The notes: a model not told the origin generated them from the sequence alone. DNA of 23,978 nt from Puniceicoccales bacterium (GCA_031266155.1 JAISBO010000003.1:1-23978), one strand, 5' to 3'; shown: positions 1 through 7,632, counted from the first letter of the stretch. Numbers and translations are program-made.

Positions 1-68
1 TGGGAAATTTAGTAGAAATTTCGCCCTCACTTTTATTATATTATTTTATTGAAAGAGGATATTAAATT

Positions 69-1436
69 ATGGATATAGGGACGATGCAAGCACTTTTTAG
101 ACATCAACATGCTACACAACCACCAGGTGATTCGCTGACACATTTGGACTTCCGGACAGAAAGCAACGTATTTTCAGCATCTATGCGGGAGGTTAAATCG
201 AATGGTCCTTTTAATGTTAAATTGGATACTCTTCTATATGCTAGTAGAAGGAGCAGGAATGATACTCTAGACGATGGATATAACAACGACGGCTTCAATG
301 CAATATTAGAACAAGTGGGAGATAAATCTCCCAGCGTAGAAATGGTAAAGTCGCTGAAGGACTCGTTGTTTCGCAGTGATGGAGATCCTCTCTGTCCGGT
401 TTTCTGTCCAGGGGTTGCAAATATTTTCCATCGTCCAGTTGTTGGAATATGTCGTGGTGCTACTTATCAGGCAGAATCACTAACCATCTATCTGCCAGGC
501 GCCAGCAAATACTTTATTCTTAAAGATAGAGAGGAAATTCCCTTAGCTCAAACATTTGTAAGGTGGGTGGAAGAGCAAGGGTACCCACAAAAGGGAATCG
601 AGGCCCTCTCCCAAGACCTAGGAACTATTTTGAATATTGATATTAGCAAAGCTACGGTGCGTGATATTGTGCTAGAATTATTGGGACATCCTAACACAAT
701 AGTGTTGGTGGAAAACCCCGATGGACATATCGAAGCAGCTCCACATGCAAGTCGGCCACAGGAAGATAGCGATAGAGTACTGGAGTCTCTCAGAGATGTT
801 TCAGCCCATTTCGGTAACATTGAATTGAATACCCTTCTAGGTGCTACTGACAGGAGCAGGAATGATACGCCCGATGATGGATGTAATAACGACGGTTTCA
901 AGGCGGTGTTGAATCAAGTGGGAGATTGGTCTTCCAGCTCAGACATGGTAAAATTGCTGAGGTCATCGTTGAATTTTGATGATGGAATACCTTTCTATAT
1001 GGGATCCAGTCAAAATGTTGCAAATATTTTCCATCGTCCAGTTGCTGAGATATGTTACAATGCTACTAATCAAGTAATAGGAGTAGCTTTTAATGTGCCA
1101 AACATCAGCAAGAGACTTTATCTTATAAGGCAAAGGCTCTTAGCTCAACCACTTGCCGAGTGGCTGAAAGAATTCAAGTGGTCGCAAGAGGAAGTCAACG
1201 ACCTATCCCAACGCCTAGAAACTATTTTGGATATTGATGCTAGCAAAGCTACGGTACGTGATATTATGCTAGGATTATTAAGATACCCTGCAACGATAAC
1301 GTTGGTTCCAGATTATGCACGTCCACCATACGTAGACATAACCACACGCTTTAATGCAGCACCACATAAAGATTTGAAACAGGAAGATAGTGTGCTAGAG
1401 TTGCTTAGAAGAGCGGAAAAAGAAAAGAAAGATTAG
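69..1436 (+). CDS. Unrecognised protein with two tandem ~200-residue repeats
   Basis: I do not recognise this 455-residue protein. It starts at an ATG 10 bases after a good ribosome-binding site (AAAGAGG, 52-58). The protein is an internal duplication: residues about 52-245 and 253-449 align throughout at a period of 201 residues. Shared blocks include SRNDT.DDG.NNDGF (62-76 / 263-277), VANIFHRPV (116-124 / 317-325) and SKATVRDI (193-200 / 393-400). The duplication also shows in the DNA, with a 28-base identical stretch at 414-441 and 1017-1044, so it is fairly recent. No signal peptide or membrane helix is evident, and the C-terminus is highly charged. A degenerate OTU-like papain fold is a weak possibility: an NDGF.A.L helix start is followed by a hydrophobic strand after HRP, but the catalytic Cys of the usual DGNC motif is absent. 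Transcription ends at the hairpin just downstream. Confidence 0.75.
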   Translation: MDIGTMQALFRHQHATQPPGDSLTHLDFRTESNVFSASMREVKSNGPFNVKLDTLLYASRRSRNDTLDDGYNNDGFNAILEQVGDKSPSVEMVKSLKDSLFRSDGDPLCPVFCPGVANIFHRPVVGICRGATYQAESLTIYLPGASKYFILKDREEIPLAQTFVRWVEEQGYPQKGIEALSQDLGTILNIDISKATVRDIVLELLGHPNTIVLVENPDGHIEAAPHASRPQEDSDRVLESLRDVSAHFGNIELNTLLGATDRSRNDTPDDGCNNDGFKAVLNQVGDWSSSSDMVKLLRSSLNFDDGIPFYMGSSQNVANIFHRPVAEICYNATNQVIGVAFNVPNISKRLYLIRQRLLAQPLAEWLKEFKWSQEEVNDLSQRLETILDIDASKATVRDIMLGLLRYPATITLVPDYARPPYVDITTRFNAAPHKDLKQEDSVLELLRRAEKEKKD

Positions 1437-1468
1437 AAAAACTTTGCAAATCATTGGAACTTGACGCG

Positions 1469-1498
1469 GCCTTTCCAATTTTGGAAAGGCTATTTTTT
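1469..1498 (+). terminator. Rho-independent terminator of the repeat-protein gene
   Basis: A perfect 10-bp inverted repeat (GCCTTTCCAA / TTGGAAAGGC, 1469-1478 and 1481-1490) is followed at once by TATTTTTT. It lies about 30 bases after the stop of the 69-1436 gene, and the T tract is on the + strand only. Confidence 0.85.
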
Positions 1499-1563
1499 GC
1501 ATTGTCCTATTAAACGGAACCACATAAAGAATTCTTGGTCGACCATTGGTTGAAGATATGGCA

Positions 1564-1583
1564 CGGAATTTTCGAAAATTCCG
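1564..1583. repeat. Perfect 20-bp palindrome
   Basis: CGGAATTTTCGAAAATTCCG is fully self-complementary. It lies between the + strand terminator and the end of the convergent PAP2 gene. It could end PAP2 transcription, but no T tract follows on the minus strand, so a protein-binding palindrome is equally possible. Confidence 0.5.
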
Positions 1584-1608
1584 CACCTAAGTAAAGATAG
1601 ATAAATCC

Positions 1609-2151
1609 CTAGAAATTTACTTCATAGGCAATCTTTGTGAATTCTCCATCGGAATCTACGATGATGTTAGTTCTCCTTTCAACGCAAAACCAAGTCCATA
1701 GACAGGAGATTGCTGCTCCAGCAATAACATCCCGGGTATAATGTTTTTTTGCCTGTACCCTAGATATGCCCGTTGCTATGGCAAGCCCATAGGGTACTAT
1801 GGCTTGTCTAAATCCATAGCGCCTGTGTATGAACGATGCCCCCATAAAAGCACTGGACGTATGTCCGCTCGGAAATGAATTCTTTTTCCTTCCCTCTTGG
1901 TAATCTGGACGTTTTTGGTGCGTCGTTTCTTTCAGAACATGGACGCACAATTGAGAACCTGCCAGACTGTAGATAAACTGTTTGGTTCCTTCATATCCTT
2001 CTTCCCCACATGAAAGTCCAAAAGCATATACGGGTACTGCAAATTGTAAAATATCTCCCATCCGTTGGAAATTATTTGCTCCCAGTTGACCTATGGGCGT
2101 AAAAATTGCCAACATTAACATTAAAACTATACATTTGTTTGTTTGTGCCAT
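1609..2151 (-). CDS. PAP2-family acid phosphatase, exported or membrane-anchored
   Basis: This 180-residue protein belongs to the type 2 phosphatidic acid phosphatase (PAP2) superfamily. All three signature motifs are visible: K74-x6-R81-P82, P94-S-G-H97, and S130-R131-x5-H137-x3-D141. H97 and H137 are the expected catalytic histidines. A hydrophobic N-terminal stretch (about residues 7-22) looks like a signal peptide or anchor, placing the active site outside the cytoplasm. There are fewer membrane spans than in six-helix lipid phosphatases, so it resembles periplasmic class A acid phosphatases more. The substrate (phospholipid, undecaprenyl pyrophosphate or soluble phosphate ester) cannot be told from sequence. 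No clear ribosome-binding site precedes the ATG. It stands alone, convergent with the gene on its left and divergent from rpmG. Confidence 0.85.
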   Translation of the reverse strand: MAQTNKCIVLMLMLAIFTPIGQLGANNFQRMGDILQFAVPVYAFGLSCGEEGYEGTKQFIYSLAGSQLCVHVLKETTHQKRPDYQEGRKKNSFPSGHTSSAFMGASFIHRRYGFRQAIVPYGLAIATGISRVQAKKHYTRDVIAGAAISCLWTWFCVERRTNIIVDSDGEFTKIAYEVNF

Positions 2152-2303
2152 ATGGTCATAATTTCAAAAAAATCTTTTTTTTGCAAGGAAATTTTTACAA
2201 ATCTTTGCCATGCATTTGCTGTTCCCCAGTAAAATACCGGAAATTAAGCGCAAAAATTTTATATCATAGACATCCAGGAAACTAAATTTATTCAAAAATT
2301 TTA

Positions 2304-2332
2304 TTGAGTTTTTAATCCGCAAAATTTATCTA
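2304..2332 (+). promoter_or_regulatory. Candidate sigma-70 promoter for rpmG
   Basis: TTGAGT (2304-2309), a 17-base spacer and TATCTA (2327-2332) match a sigma-70 promoter, placing the start about 13 bases before the rpmG ATG. The rest of the 200-base gap from 2152 is AT-rich and shows no gene. Confidence 0.4.
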
Positions 2333-2351
2333 GGAAACAATAGGTAACATT

Positions 2352-2522
2352 ATGCCGAGGGAATATATAATTCTAGAATGTACGGAAGCAAAAAAAGAGG
2401 GAAAGCCCGTGTCGCGTTATATGTCTACGCGCAACAAAAAGGTCCAAACCGAACGCGTCGAAAAAATGAAGTTTAATAAGTTTCTAAGACGCCATACCCT
2501 ACATCGCGAAATAAAAGGGTAG
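2352..2522 (+). CDS. rpmG: 50S ribosomal protein L33
   Basis: A 56-residue reading frame, ATG to TAG, encodes bL33. The sequence shows the family pattern: an N-terminal strand (REYIILEC), then YMSTRNKKVQTERVE, and the C-terminal LRRHTLHREIK with KFNKFLRRHT-type basic residues. It contains only one Cys (C10) and lacks the CxxC pairs of zinc-binding L33, so it is the zinc-independent form. Its length is normal for the family. A weak AGG lies 8 bases before the ATG, and a plausible promoter sits at 2304-2332. fabD follows 65 bases later on the same strand, so the two may be co-transcribed. Confidence 0.93.
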   Translation: MPREYIILECTEAKKEGKPVSRYMSTRNKKVQTERVEKMKFNKFLRRHTLHREIKG

Positions 2523-2587
2523 GCTCGAATAGTTTTGGAAATGAGAACATACGTTGGCTGTTGTATTTTTGGACAAATTTGGGCGAG

Positions 2588-3490
2588 ATGAGCATTGCGT
2601 TGATGTTTCCTGGCCAAGGTGCCCAGTATATAGGAATGGGGCAGTCTCTTTGTGAAAAAAACTGTAGAGCAAAGGAAATTTTTTCTAGGGCTGAAAAAGT
2701 TTTGGGTCCACAGTTTTTGCAAATTTGTTTCCATGGTCCCGATGAGGTTTTAGTGCAAACGAGTATTTGCCAACCTGCTCTTTTTGTCCATGGCTGTGCA
2801 GTTACAAACATCCTTCGCGAAATGGGTTACAATTTTGATGTTGCCTATGGGTTAAGTTTGGGCGAGCTAACAGCCCTATGGGCTGCGGAAGTTATCGATT
2901 TCGAAACCGGGATACATATGGTTTCGGAACGTGGAAGGTTGATGCAAGCAGCATGTGAAAAAACTAAAGGATCCATGTTGTGCCTGCTCGGAGGATCTTT
3001 GGAGGACGTGGATTCCGTATGCCACGAATCGGGGGTAGAAGTTGCAAATATGAACTGCCCTGGACAAATTGTTGTTTCTGGAGAAACCAAAAACATAGAA
3101 AAAGCAAAAGCACTGGCAGAAAAGATGGCATTCAAGCGCGTATTGCAATTAAATGTTGCAGGGGCGTATCACAGCAGACTGATGGAGAGCGCTAGTGTTG
3201 GATTTGAAAAAGTGTTGCAAAACATTGAGTTCCATCCTCCTCGAATCAAAGTATTAACAAATGTTACCGGAGAATGTGTGAAATCTCCAGGAGAAATCAA
3301 AGAAATGCTGGTGCGACAAATCGTTTCCCCAATTTTGTTTGAAAAATGTTGTCGCTCCGCCATGCGCATGCAAATATCTGAGTTTTTCGAGTGTGGTCCA
3401 AAGAAAACACTGTGCGGTATATTAAAAAAAATCGACAAAGATATCATTGCGAAAAGTTTCGATAGTATGGAAGATTTTAATTGCCAATGA
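2588..3490 (+). CDS. fabD: Malonyl-CoA:ACP transacylase
   Basis: FabD moves malonyl from CoA to acyl carrier protein, feeding cytoplasmic fatty-acid synthesis. The sequence shows the N-terminal FPGQGAQ oxyanion motif, the nucleophile elbow GLSLGE with Ser90, the substrate Arg in SERGRLMQ, and the catalytic His195 in GAYHSRLM. At 300 residues it has the usual length. I chose the ATG at 2588 because it gives the canonical MSIALMFPGQGAQ start; a TTG at 2561 in frame would add nine residues with no family support. The stop overlaps the ATG of the next gene by four bases (ATGA), a sign of translational coupling to the deaminase. The rest of the fab cluster (fabH, fabG, acpP, fabF) is not in this window. 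Confidence 0.94.
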   Translation: MSIALMFPGQGAQYIGMGQSLCEKNCRAKEIFSRAEKVLGPQFLQICFHGPDEVLVQTSICQPALFVHGCAVTNILREMGYNFDVAYGLSLGELTALWAAEVIDFETGIHMVSERGRLMQAACEKTKGSMLCLLGGSLEDVDSVCHESGVEVANMNCPGQIVVSGETKNIEKAKALAEKMAFKRVLQLNVAGAYHSRLMESASVGFEKVLQNIEFHPPRIKVLTNVTGECVKSPGEIKEMLVRQIVSPILFEKCCRSAMRMQISEFFECGPKKTLCGILKKIDKDIIAKSFDSMEDFNCQ

Positions 3491-3999
3491 AGCACAAGGT
3501 TCCTAAACCTGTGGCCATGATTATATCCAATGAATTAGTTTTGACGCAGCAAATTGCTGACGTTGTAGAATCGAACAAAGAGACTCGTCCTAGTTGGGAT
3601 GATTATTTTATGGCGGTTACCATGCTTATCGCCAGCCGTTCGAATTGTGGCCGCCAGCATGTTGGATGCATTCTTGTATCCAATGGGGAACATAAAAATC
3701 GCATAATTGCAGCCGGATACAATGGTTTTATGGCCGGTGTCCCTCACAATTCTAAAATTCGTGATGGCCACGAACAGGCCACTATCCATGCGGAACAAAA
3801 TGCCATTGCCGATGCTGCACGCCGCGGGGTAAGTATTTCGGGTGCCACTGCATATATTTCCCATTTCCCATGTATACAATGTTCCAAAATGCTTACAGCT
3901 TCTGGGATTAGAGAAATAAAATATCACTTCGACTATGACAATGATCCTTTGGCGATCGAATTGCTCGGTGAATGGAATGTAAAAGTGACACAGCTATAA
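3487..3999 (+). CDS. dCMP deaminase / ComEB-type cytidine deaminase family
   Basis: This 170-residue protein belongs to the zinc-dependent cytidine/deoxycytidylate deaminase superfamily. The zinc site is intact: H101-A-E103 with the proton-shuttle Glu, and P128-C129-x2-C132. RPSWDDYFM near residue 34, RQHVGCILV and AAGYNG match the dCMP deaminase (ComEB) branch, which makes dUMP for thymidylate synthesis. It has about 33 residues before the RPSWD block, longer than usual. The ATG at 3487 overlaps the fabD stop (ATGA), so translation is probably coupled; a TTG two codons upstream is less likely. dCMP deaminase is the best call, but other nucleotide deaminases share these motifs. Confidence 0.85.
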   Translation: MKHKVPKPVAMIISNELVLTQQIADVVESNKETRPSWDDYFMAVTMLIASRSNCGRQHVGCILVSNGEHKNRIIAAGYNGFMAGVPHNSKIRDGHEQATIHAEQNAIADAARRGVSISGATAYISHFPCIQCSKMLTASGIREIKYHFDYDNDPLAIELLGEWNVKVTQL

Positions 4000-4110
4000 A
4001 AGAGACCATATCACAGTTGTATAAACTTTTCCCCAAAAACTTTCTTCCCTAGATGCCGTTCATAGCCATCTTCTTCCTTCTTGCTCTTTATGCTTTTAGG
4101 GGCGAACTAG

Positions 4111-4221
4111 ATGGCCCAAGTATTCGACCAGGAATATGGGATTAAACGGAGCGGGAACAAAGTATTTGGGCACATTTTTAAACGTTTGTCTTCTATGAAA
4201 TATCCCTTAAAAGGTTTATAA
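4111..4221 (+). CDS. Possible 36-residue basic small protein
   Basis: In the 224-base gap between the deaminase and pheS, an ATG at 4111 opens a 36-codon frame ending in TAA at 4219-4221. It has a good ribosome-binding site (AGGGG, 4098-4102, 8 bases before the ATG). The product begins MAQVFDQEYGIKRSGNK and is Lys/Arg-rich. I know no match. It may be a real small protein, a remnant of a larger gene or chance. Its stop lies two bases from the end of the convergent pheS. Confidence 0.3.
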   Translation: MAQVFDQEYGIKRSGNKVFGHIFKRLSSMKYPLKGL

Positions 4222-4223
4222 AA

Positions 4224-5276
4224 TTAAAACATTGATAGTTTAAATTGTCTCAAAAACCTGGTATCGTTTTGAAAAAATAGTCGGATGTCATCTATTCCGT
4301 ATAGCAAGATGGCAAGACGTTCAATGCCCATGCCAAAGGCAAACCCCGAGATTTTATCGCTGGCATAGCCACAGTTTTTGAAAACATTGGGTGCTACCAT
4401 GCCGCAGCCACCGGCCTCAATCCACCTATTGCTCAGTTTTCCAAGATTCTTACTCCTAAAATCCACCTCAAATCCCGGAGATACAAACGGAAAAAAACTA
4501 GGACGCATCCGAATTTCACTATTTTCGCCGGTTAATTTCTTGAAGAAAAAATCTAAAATCGATTTTAGGTCACAAACCGTTATTCCTTCGCCAACGACTA
4601 AGCCTTCACACTGGTGGAAAATGGGATAGTGGGTAGCATCTATGGCATCCCTACGAAATACCATGCCGGGTGATAAAATCCTAATCGGAGGTTTGCTTTG
4701 TAGCATCGTCCTGACTTGAACCGTTGAGGTATGGGTCCGCAAAACATACTGTTCATTGCTTTTTTTGGACACATTTTCAATGGAGACCTTTTTGCCAAAG
4801 TAAAATGTATCGCGATCGTCGCGGGAAGGATGGCTTTCGGGCGTATTTAATGCGTCGAAGCAAAACCATTCTGTCTCTATTTCCGACCCTTCAACGGTAC
4901 TAAACCCCAGATTCGAGAAAATTTCCACGATACGATTTCTGATCTTCGTCAGGGGATGACAAAAAATTTCTTCATTGGAAATGGGCATTAGGGTTGGATC
5001 AATGGGCTGCCCTAGAGACGCTGTGTTTTCACGGCCTTCTATTTCGGTCAATTTATTTTCGAATAATTTCTCGACCTTACCTTTGCAAGCATTTATTGCC
5101 TGCCCCATGAATGGCCGTTCTTCCTTTGGCAAGCCCGATAGCAGCTTCATCAATTCACGAAATATACCGTTCGGACCTAAAATTTTGGACCTGGCATTGT
5201 CGAAGTCTACGCGTGACGACACACCGGATATCATAATCTGGGCTTCTTCGAAAACTTTATCAATTTGAGATATCAT
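4224..5276 (-). CDS. pheS: Phenylalanyl-tRNA synthetase alpha subunit
   Basis: PheS is the catalytic subunit of the class II alpha2-beta2 enzyme that charges tRNA-Phe. The N-terminal third is the tRNA-binding helical region. Class II motifs follow: motif 2 around VLRTHTSTVQVR and FHQCEGLVV, a glycine-rich strand GGCGMVAPNVF, and motif 3 GFAFGMGIERLAIL near the C-terminus. At 350 residues it is of normal length. I prefer the ATG at 5276; a GTG at 5294 adds six residues without a better ribosome-binding site. pheT is not beside it, unlike the usual pheST pair. It is divergent from infC, across 195 bases that must hold both promoters. Confidence 0.94.
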   Translation of the reverse strand: MISQIDKVFEEAQIMISGVSSRVDFDNARSKILGPNGIFRELMKLLSGLPKEERPFMGQAINACKGKVEKLFENKLTEIEGRENTASLGQPIDPTLMPISNEEIFCHPLTKIRNRIVEIFSNLGFSTVEGSEIETEWFCFDALNTPESHPSRDDRDTFYFGKKVSIENVSKKSNEQYVLRTHTSTVQVRTMLQSKPPIRILSPGMVFRRDAIDATHYPIFHQCEGLVVGEGITVCDLKSILDFFFKKLTGENSEIRMRPSFFPFVSPGFEVDFRSKNLGKLSNRWIEAGGCGMVAPNVFKNCGYASDKISGFAFGMGIERLAILLYGIDDIRLFFQNDTRFLRQFKLSMF

Positions 5277-5396
5277 AGGATGTTGGCATAACACAAAAGA
5301 TTAAAAACTAGTTCGCAACAATGAAATGGGAAATGATTTGTTTTCGATGGAATTTTTGACAAAAAGTATCAAAGTTTGTCCCAGGGCACAAAATAA

Positions 5397-5423
5397 TTGT
5401 TTTTTTTAGAAAAAATTTATCAT
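5397..5423 (+). promoter_or_regulatory. Weak candidate promoter for infC
   Basis: TATCAT at 5418-5423 resembles a -10 box, and TTGTTT at 5397-5402 is a poor -35 with a 15-base spacer. The string TTTATCATAG also occurs upstream of gmk (8386-8395), which suggests a shared element. Confidence 0.3.
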
Positions 5424-5430
5424 AGGGGGA

Positions 5431-5453
5431 CACTGGTACTCAGTGGTTCCAGT
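5431..5453 (+). other. Alternative hairpins in the infC leader
   Basis: Two mutually exclusive stems can form. One pairs CACTG (5431-5435) with CAGTG (5441-5445). The other pairs ACTGG (5432-5436) with CCAGT (5449-5453). They lie 19-41 bases before the infC ATG. Short stems like these may be chance. Confidence 0.25.
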
Positions 5454-5471
5454 TAATAATTTTAATAGGTA

Positions 5472-6140
5472 ATGACAAATCAACAGTTTAAACCCGTTTC
5501 AGCCAGAAAGGGTAATTATTCCTCCGATAGGAAATTTGGAAATTCTGGGAAAAATTTCATTCGTAAAAATGAAAAAATTAGAGCTAAAGTAGTCCGTGTG
5601 ATAGGTAGCGATGGACAGCAATTAGGAATAATGCAAATAGTCGAGGCCATGTCGATTGCCAAAAGTGAAGGGCTAGACTTGGTCGAAATCTCTCCGAATG
5701 TTAATCCTCCAATATGTAAAATTTTGGACTTTGGAAAGTATAAATATAACGAAAAGAAAAATAAAAGCTCTTCCAAACAGGCATCGACAAAAATTAAGGA
5801 AGTAAAACTTCACGTCGCCATCGAATTAAACGATTACAATATAAAGATGCGCCACGCCATTGAATTTTTGGACCATGGCAACAAATTGAAATTGTCACTT
5901 ATGTTCCGCGGACGGGAATTAACACATCCCGAGTTAGGTTTTGACCTTATCAAAAGGTTCATCAGAGACATTAAGCCCTATGGGACACAGGATTGTGAAC
6001 CCAAGCTATTTGGGAAAGTAATTTCCCTAACTCTTTCTCCCTATGTAAGGAAGGGGCCGAAATCCGATGGGGAAGTCAAACAGCAATCCGACATATCCAC
6101 CAAAATATTAGATGTCAGCGAGTTATTGAAGCTAAAGTAG
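5472..6140 (+). CDS. infC: Translation initiation factor IF-3
   Basis: IF3 binds the 30S subunit and ensures correct start-codon and initiator-tRNA selection. The N-domain is clear from about residue 29 (FIRKNEKIRAKVVRVIG ... LDLVEISPN ... PPICKILDFGKYKY). A Lys-rich linker leads to the C-domain (KEVKLHVAIELNDYNIKMRHAIEFL ... KLSLMFRGRELTHPELG). At 222 residues it is longer than the usual ~175-180, with a basic N-terminal extension of about 28 residues and a C-terminal tail of about 30. Many infC genes use AUU or similar starts. Here ATG at 5472 is the first available, but an ATT at the head of the IRKNEK block could be an internal start. rpmI and rplT do not follow; a cell-wall amidase starts five bases after the stop. 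Confidence 0.93.
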   Translation: MTNQQFKPVSARKGNYSSDRKFGNSGKNFIRKNEKIRAKVVRVIGSDGQQLGIMQIVEAMSIAKSEGLDLVEISPNVNPPICKILDFGKYKYNEKKNKSSSKQASTKIKEVKLHVAIELNDYNIKMRHAIEFLDHGNKLKLSLMFRGRELTHPELGFDLIKRFIRDIKPYGTQDCEPKLFGKVISLTLSPYVRKGPKSDGEVKQQSDISTKILDVSELLKLK

Positions 6141-6145
6141 AGCCT

Positions 6146-7087
6146 ATGCGAAAGATCAAATACCTAATTTTTGCAAGTGCCATCTGGGGAATCGTCATTG
6201 GTCGTAATTTGGCATGCCTGGCGGCGGAAATACCATTGGTCAAAGTTGCCAAAACCAATGGGCTGCAAATGTTATCTGCTGATTCCTTTGGCACAAAGGG
6301 TGCTGCGTTTATATTTAAGGATAATTCGAGAGTTTTTACGTTTAAAAAAATTCTGATGCCCTTGGGCTTTCCAGTCGTCAAGCGATACGGCAGGTACTAT
6401 ATCGATTCTTCGGATTATAAATATCATATTCAACCATTACTTCCAAACACAAAACATCGCCGTAAGAAATTAAAGATAATTGCTCTGGATGCGGGACATG
6501 GAGGTGAAGACAATGGAGCAACTGCCCCATGGAATAAATTACAAGAAAAATTTTTGACGATGGACGTGTGCCTTCGGTTGGCTAAATTACTCGAAAAAAG
6601 TGGATATAGGGTCGTTTTAACTAGATCCCAGGATAAAAAAATCCCCCTGCCGGAAAGGACGCAAATCGCCAATCGGGCAAAGGCAGACCTGTTCATCAGC
6701 ATACATTTTAATTCCGCCCCGTCCACATCCGCGTCGGGCATTGAAACGTTCACTCTGACCCCATCGACCCAAGCATCATCCTATCAATCTTCTTCTAGGA
6801 ACATCCGTAGAAATTTTATCGGTAATACGTTTGACGGACTTAACATAGTCCTTGGGTATTGCTTACAATCCTCTCTAACAGAGAGAACGCTGGGCATCGA
6901 CCGTGGGGTAAGACATAGTACATTTGTCGTATTAAGGGATCTAAAATGCCCAGGCATTTTGGTAGAATGTGGGTTCTTATCTAACCGTGAAGAATGCCAA
7001 AAAATTACTTCTTCTGCCTATCGGGATGTCCTAGCCCAATCCATATTTGATGGCATTGTCAAATTTGATAGTTTGCTATCGGACTAA
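6146..7087 (+). CDS. N-acetylmuramoyl-L-alanine amidase (Amidase_3, AmiC-like)
   Basis: This enzyme cleaves the amide bond between N-acetylmuramic acid and L-Ala of peptidoglycan, typically for daughter-cell separation. A signal peptide spans about residues 1-27 (KIKYLIFASAIWGIVIG, cut near LAA-EI), so it acts in the periplasm. A region of about 80 residues (GLQML...PLGFPVV...YYIDSSDYKYHIQPLL) precedes the catalytic domain and resembles a copper-amine-oxidase-like or AMIN-type cell-wall module. Zinc and catalytic motifs follow in order: ALDAGHGGEDNGA, LQEKFLTMDV with the Glu ligand, LFISIHFNS, and ILVECGFLSN with the catalytic Glu. Total length is 313 residues. It starts five bases after infC and is probably co-transcribed with it. 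It ends eight bases from a convergent gene. Confidence 0.9.
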   Translation: MRKIKYLIFASAIWGIVIGRNLACLAAEIPLVKVAKTNGLQMLSADSFGTKGAAFIFKDNSRVFTFKKILMPLGFPVVKRYGRYYIDSSDYKYHIQPLLPNTKHRRKKLKIIALDAGHGGEDNGATAPWNKLQEKFLTMDVCLRLAKLLEKSGYRVVLTRSQDKKIPLPERTQIANRAKADLFISIHFNSAPSTSASGIETFTLTPSTQASSYQSSSRNIRRNFIGNTFDGLNIVLGYCLQSSLTERTLGIDRGVRHSTFVVLRDLKCPGILVECGFLSNREECQKITSSAYRDVLAQSIFDGIVKFDSLLSD

Positions 7088-7095
7088 ACATTGGC

Positions 7096-7632
7096 TCACC
7101 TTCCCAAAAAAGGAATGAGTGCTAACAATATGCCATATGCCATCGAGGATGTCCCTAGTATCACCCTCGAAGCTTTCGACTTTATCAAAAAGTCTAAAAA
7201 ATCTCTAAGGAGGTACGGCATGGAACCAATTAGCATTGAAAAAATAATTATCGAATAGACAAAAGAAACGAAATAATTTTTCCACAAAACCGGTTCACAG
7301 TAGACATTGTCCAACATTGCTTTGGAACAAACAAGCAACAAAACCGCCAATCCGCGTATGGACAGCAGTTCTCGCATTTTGAAAAATGAAAATAATATTA
7401 TCGTGGCAAATATGGCGAACAACGAAAACCTATACGCCCCAAAATCTGCCATGCTTAGGTGAAGCACATTTACTAAAAAGACCGTTCCGCCGATTCCCAA
7501 AGTTACAAATGGAGCATATTTTGAAAAAAGGAACCAATTGTTCAGCTTTTGTAAATAGTTGCTAGAAAAAGAAAACAGTGATAGCAGGGTAACAATCACC
7601 CCCACCATGAAAATTGTAACACTACCACTCAT
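7096..7632 (-). CDS. Multipass membrane protein of unknown function
   Basis: I do not recognise this protein. From the ATG at 7632 it has 178 residues, nearly all in about six hydrophobic segments, with basic loops (SNYLQKLNN, KMRELLSIRG, LLRDFLDFLIKSKASR). That start has a good ribosome-binding site (GGAG, 7641-7644, 8 bases away). A TTG at 7683 would add a further hydrophobic stretch of 17 residues. It lies downstream of rpmH-rnpA on the same strand, where many bacteria carry yidD and yidC, but it resembles neither. The conserved-looking blocks KMRELLSIRGLAVLLL and MPYLLRDF suggest a lineage-wide family rather than a chance frame. The context hints at envelope assembly, which is inference only. 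Confidence 0.7.
   Translation of the reverse strand: MSGSVTIFMVGVIVTLLSLFSFSSNYLQKLNNWFLFSKYAPFVTLGIGGTVFLVNVLHLSMADFGAYRFSLFAIFATIILFSFFKMRELLSIRGLAVLLLVCSKAMLDNVYCEPVLWKNYFVSFVYSIIIFSMLIGSMPYLLRDFLDFLIKSKASRVILGTSSMAYGILLALIPFLGR

Noticed and set aside
2417..2811. Minus-strand frames across rpmG and fabD
   Set aside because: They are shadows of rpmG and fabD, which have clear family motifs on the + strand.
4000..4110. Small structured RNA (SRP RNA, tmRNA) in the gap before pheS
   Set aside because: I looked for the SRP loop and tmRNA acceptor features and found neither.
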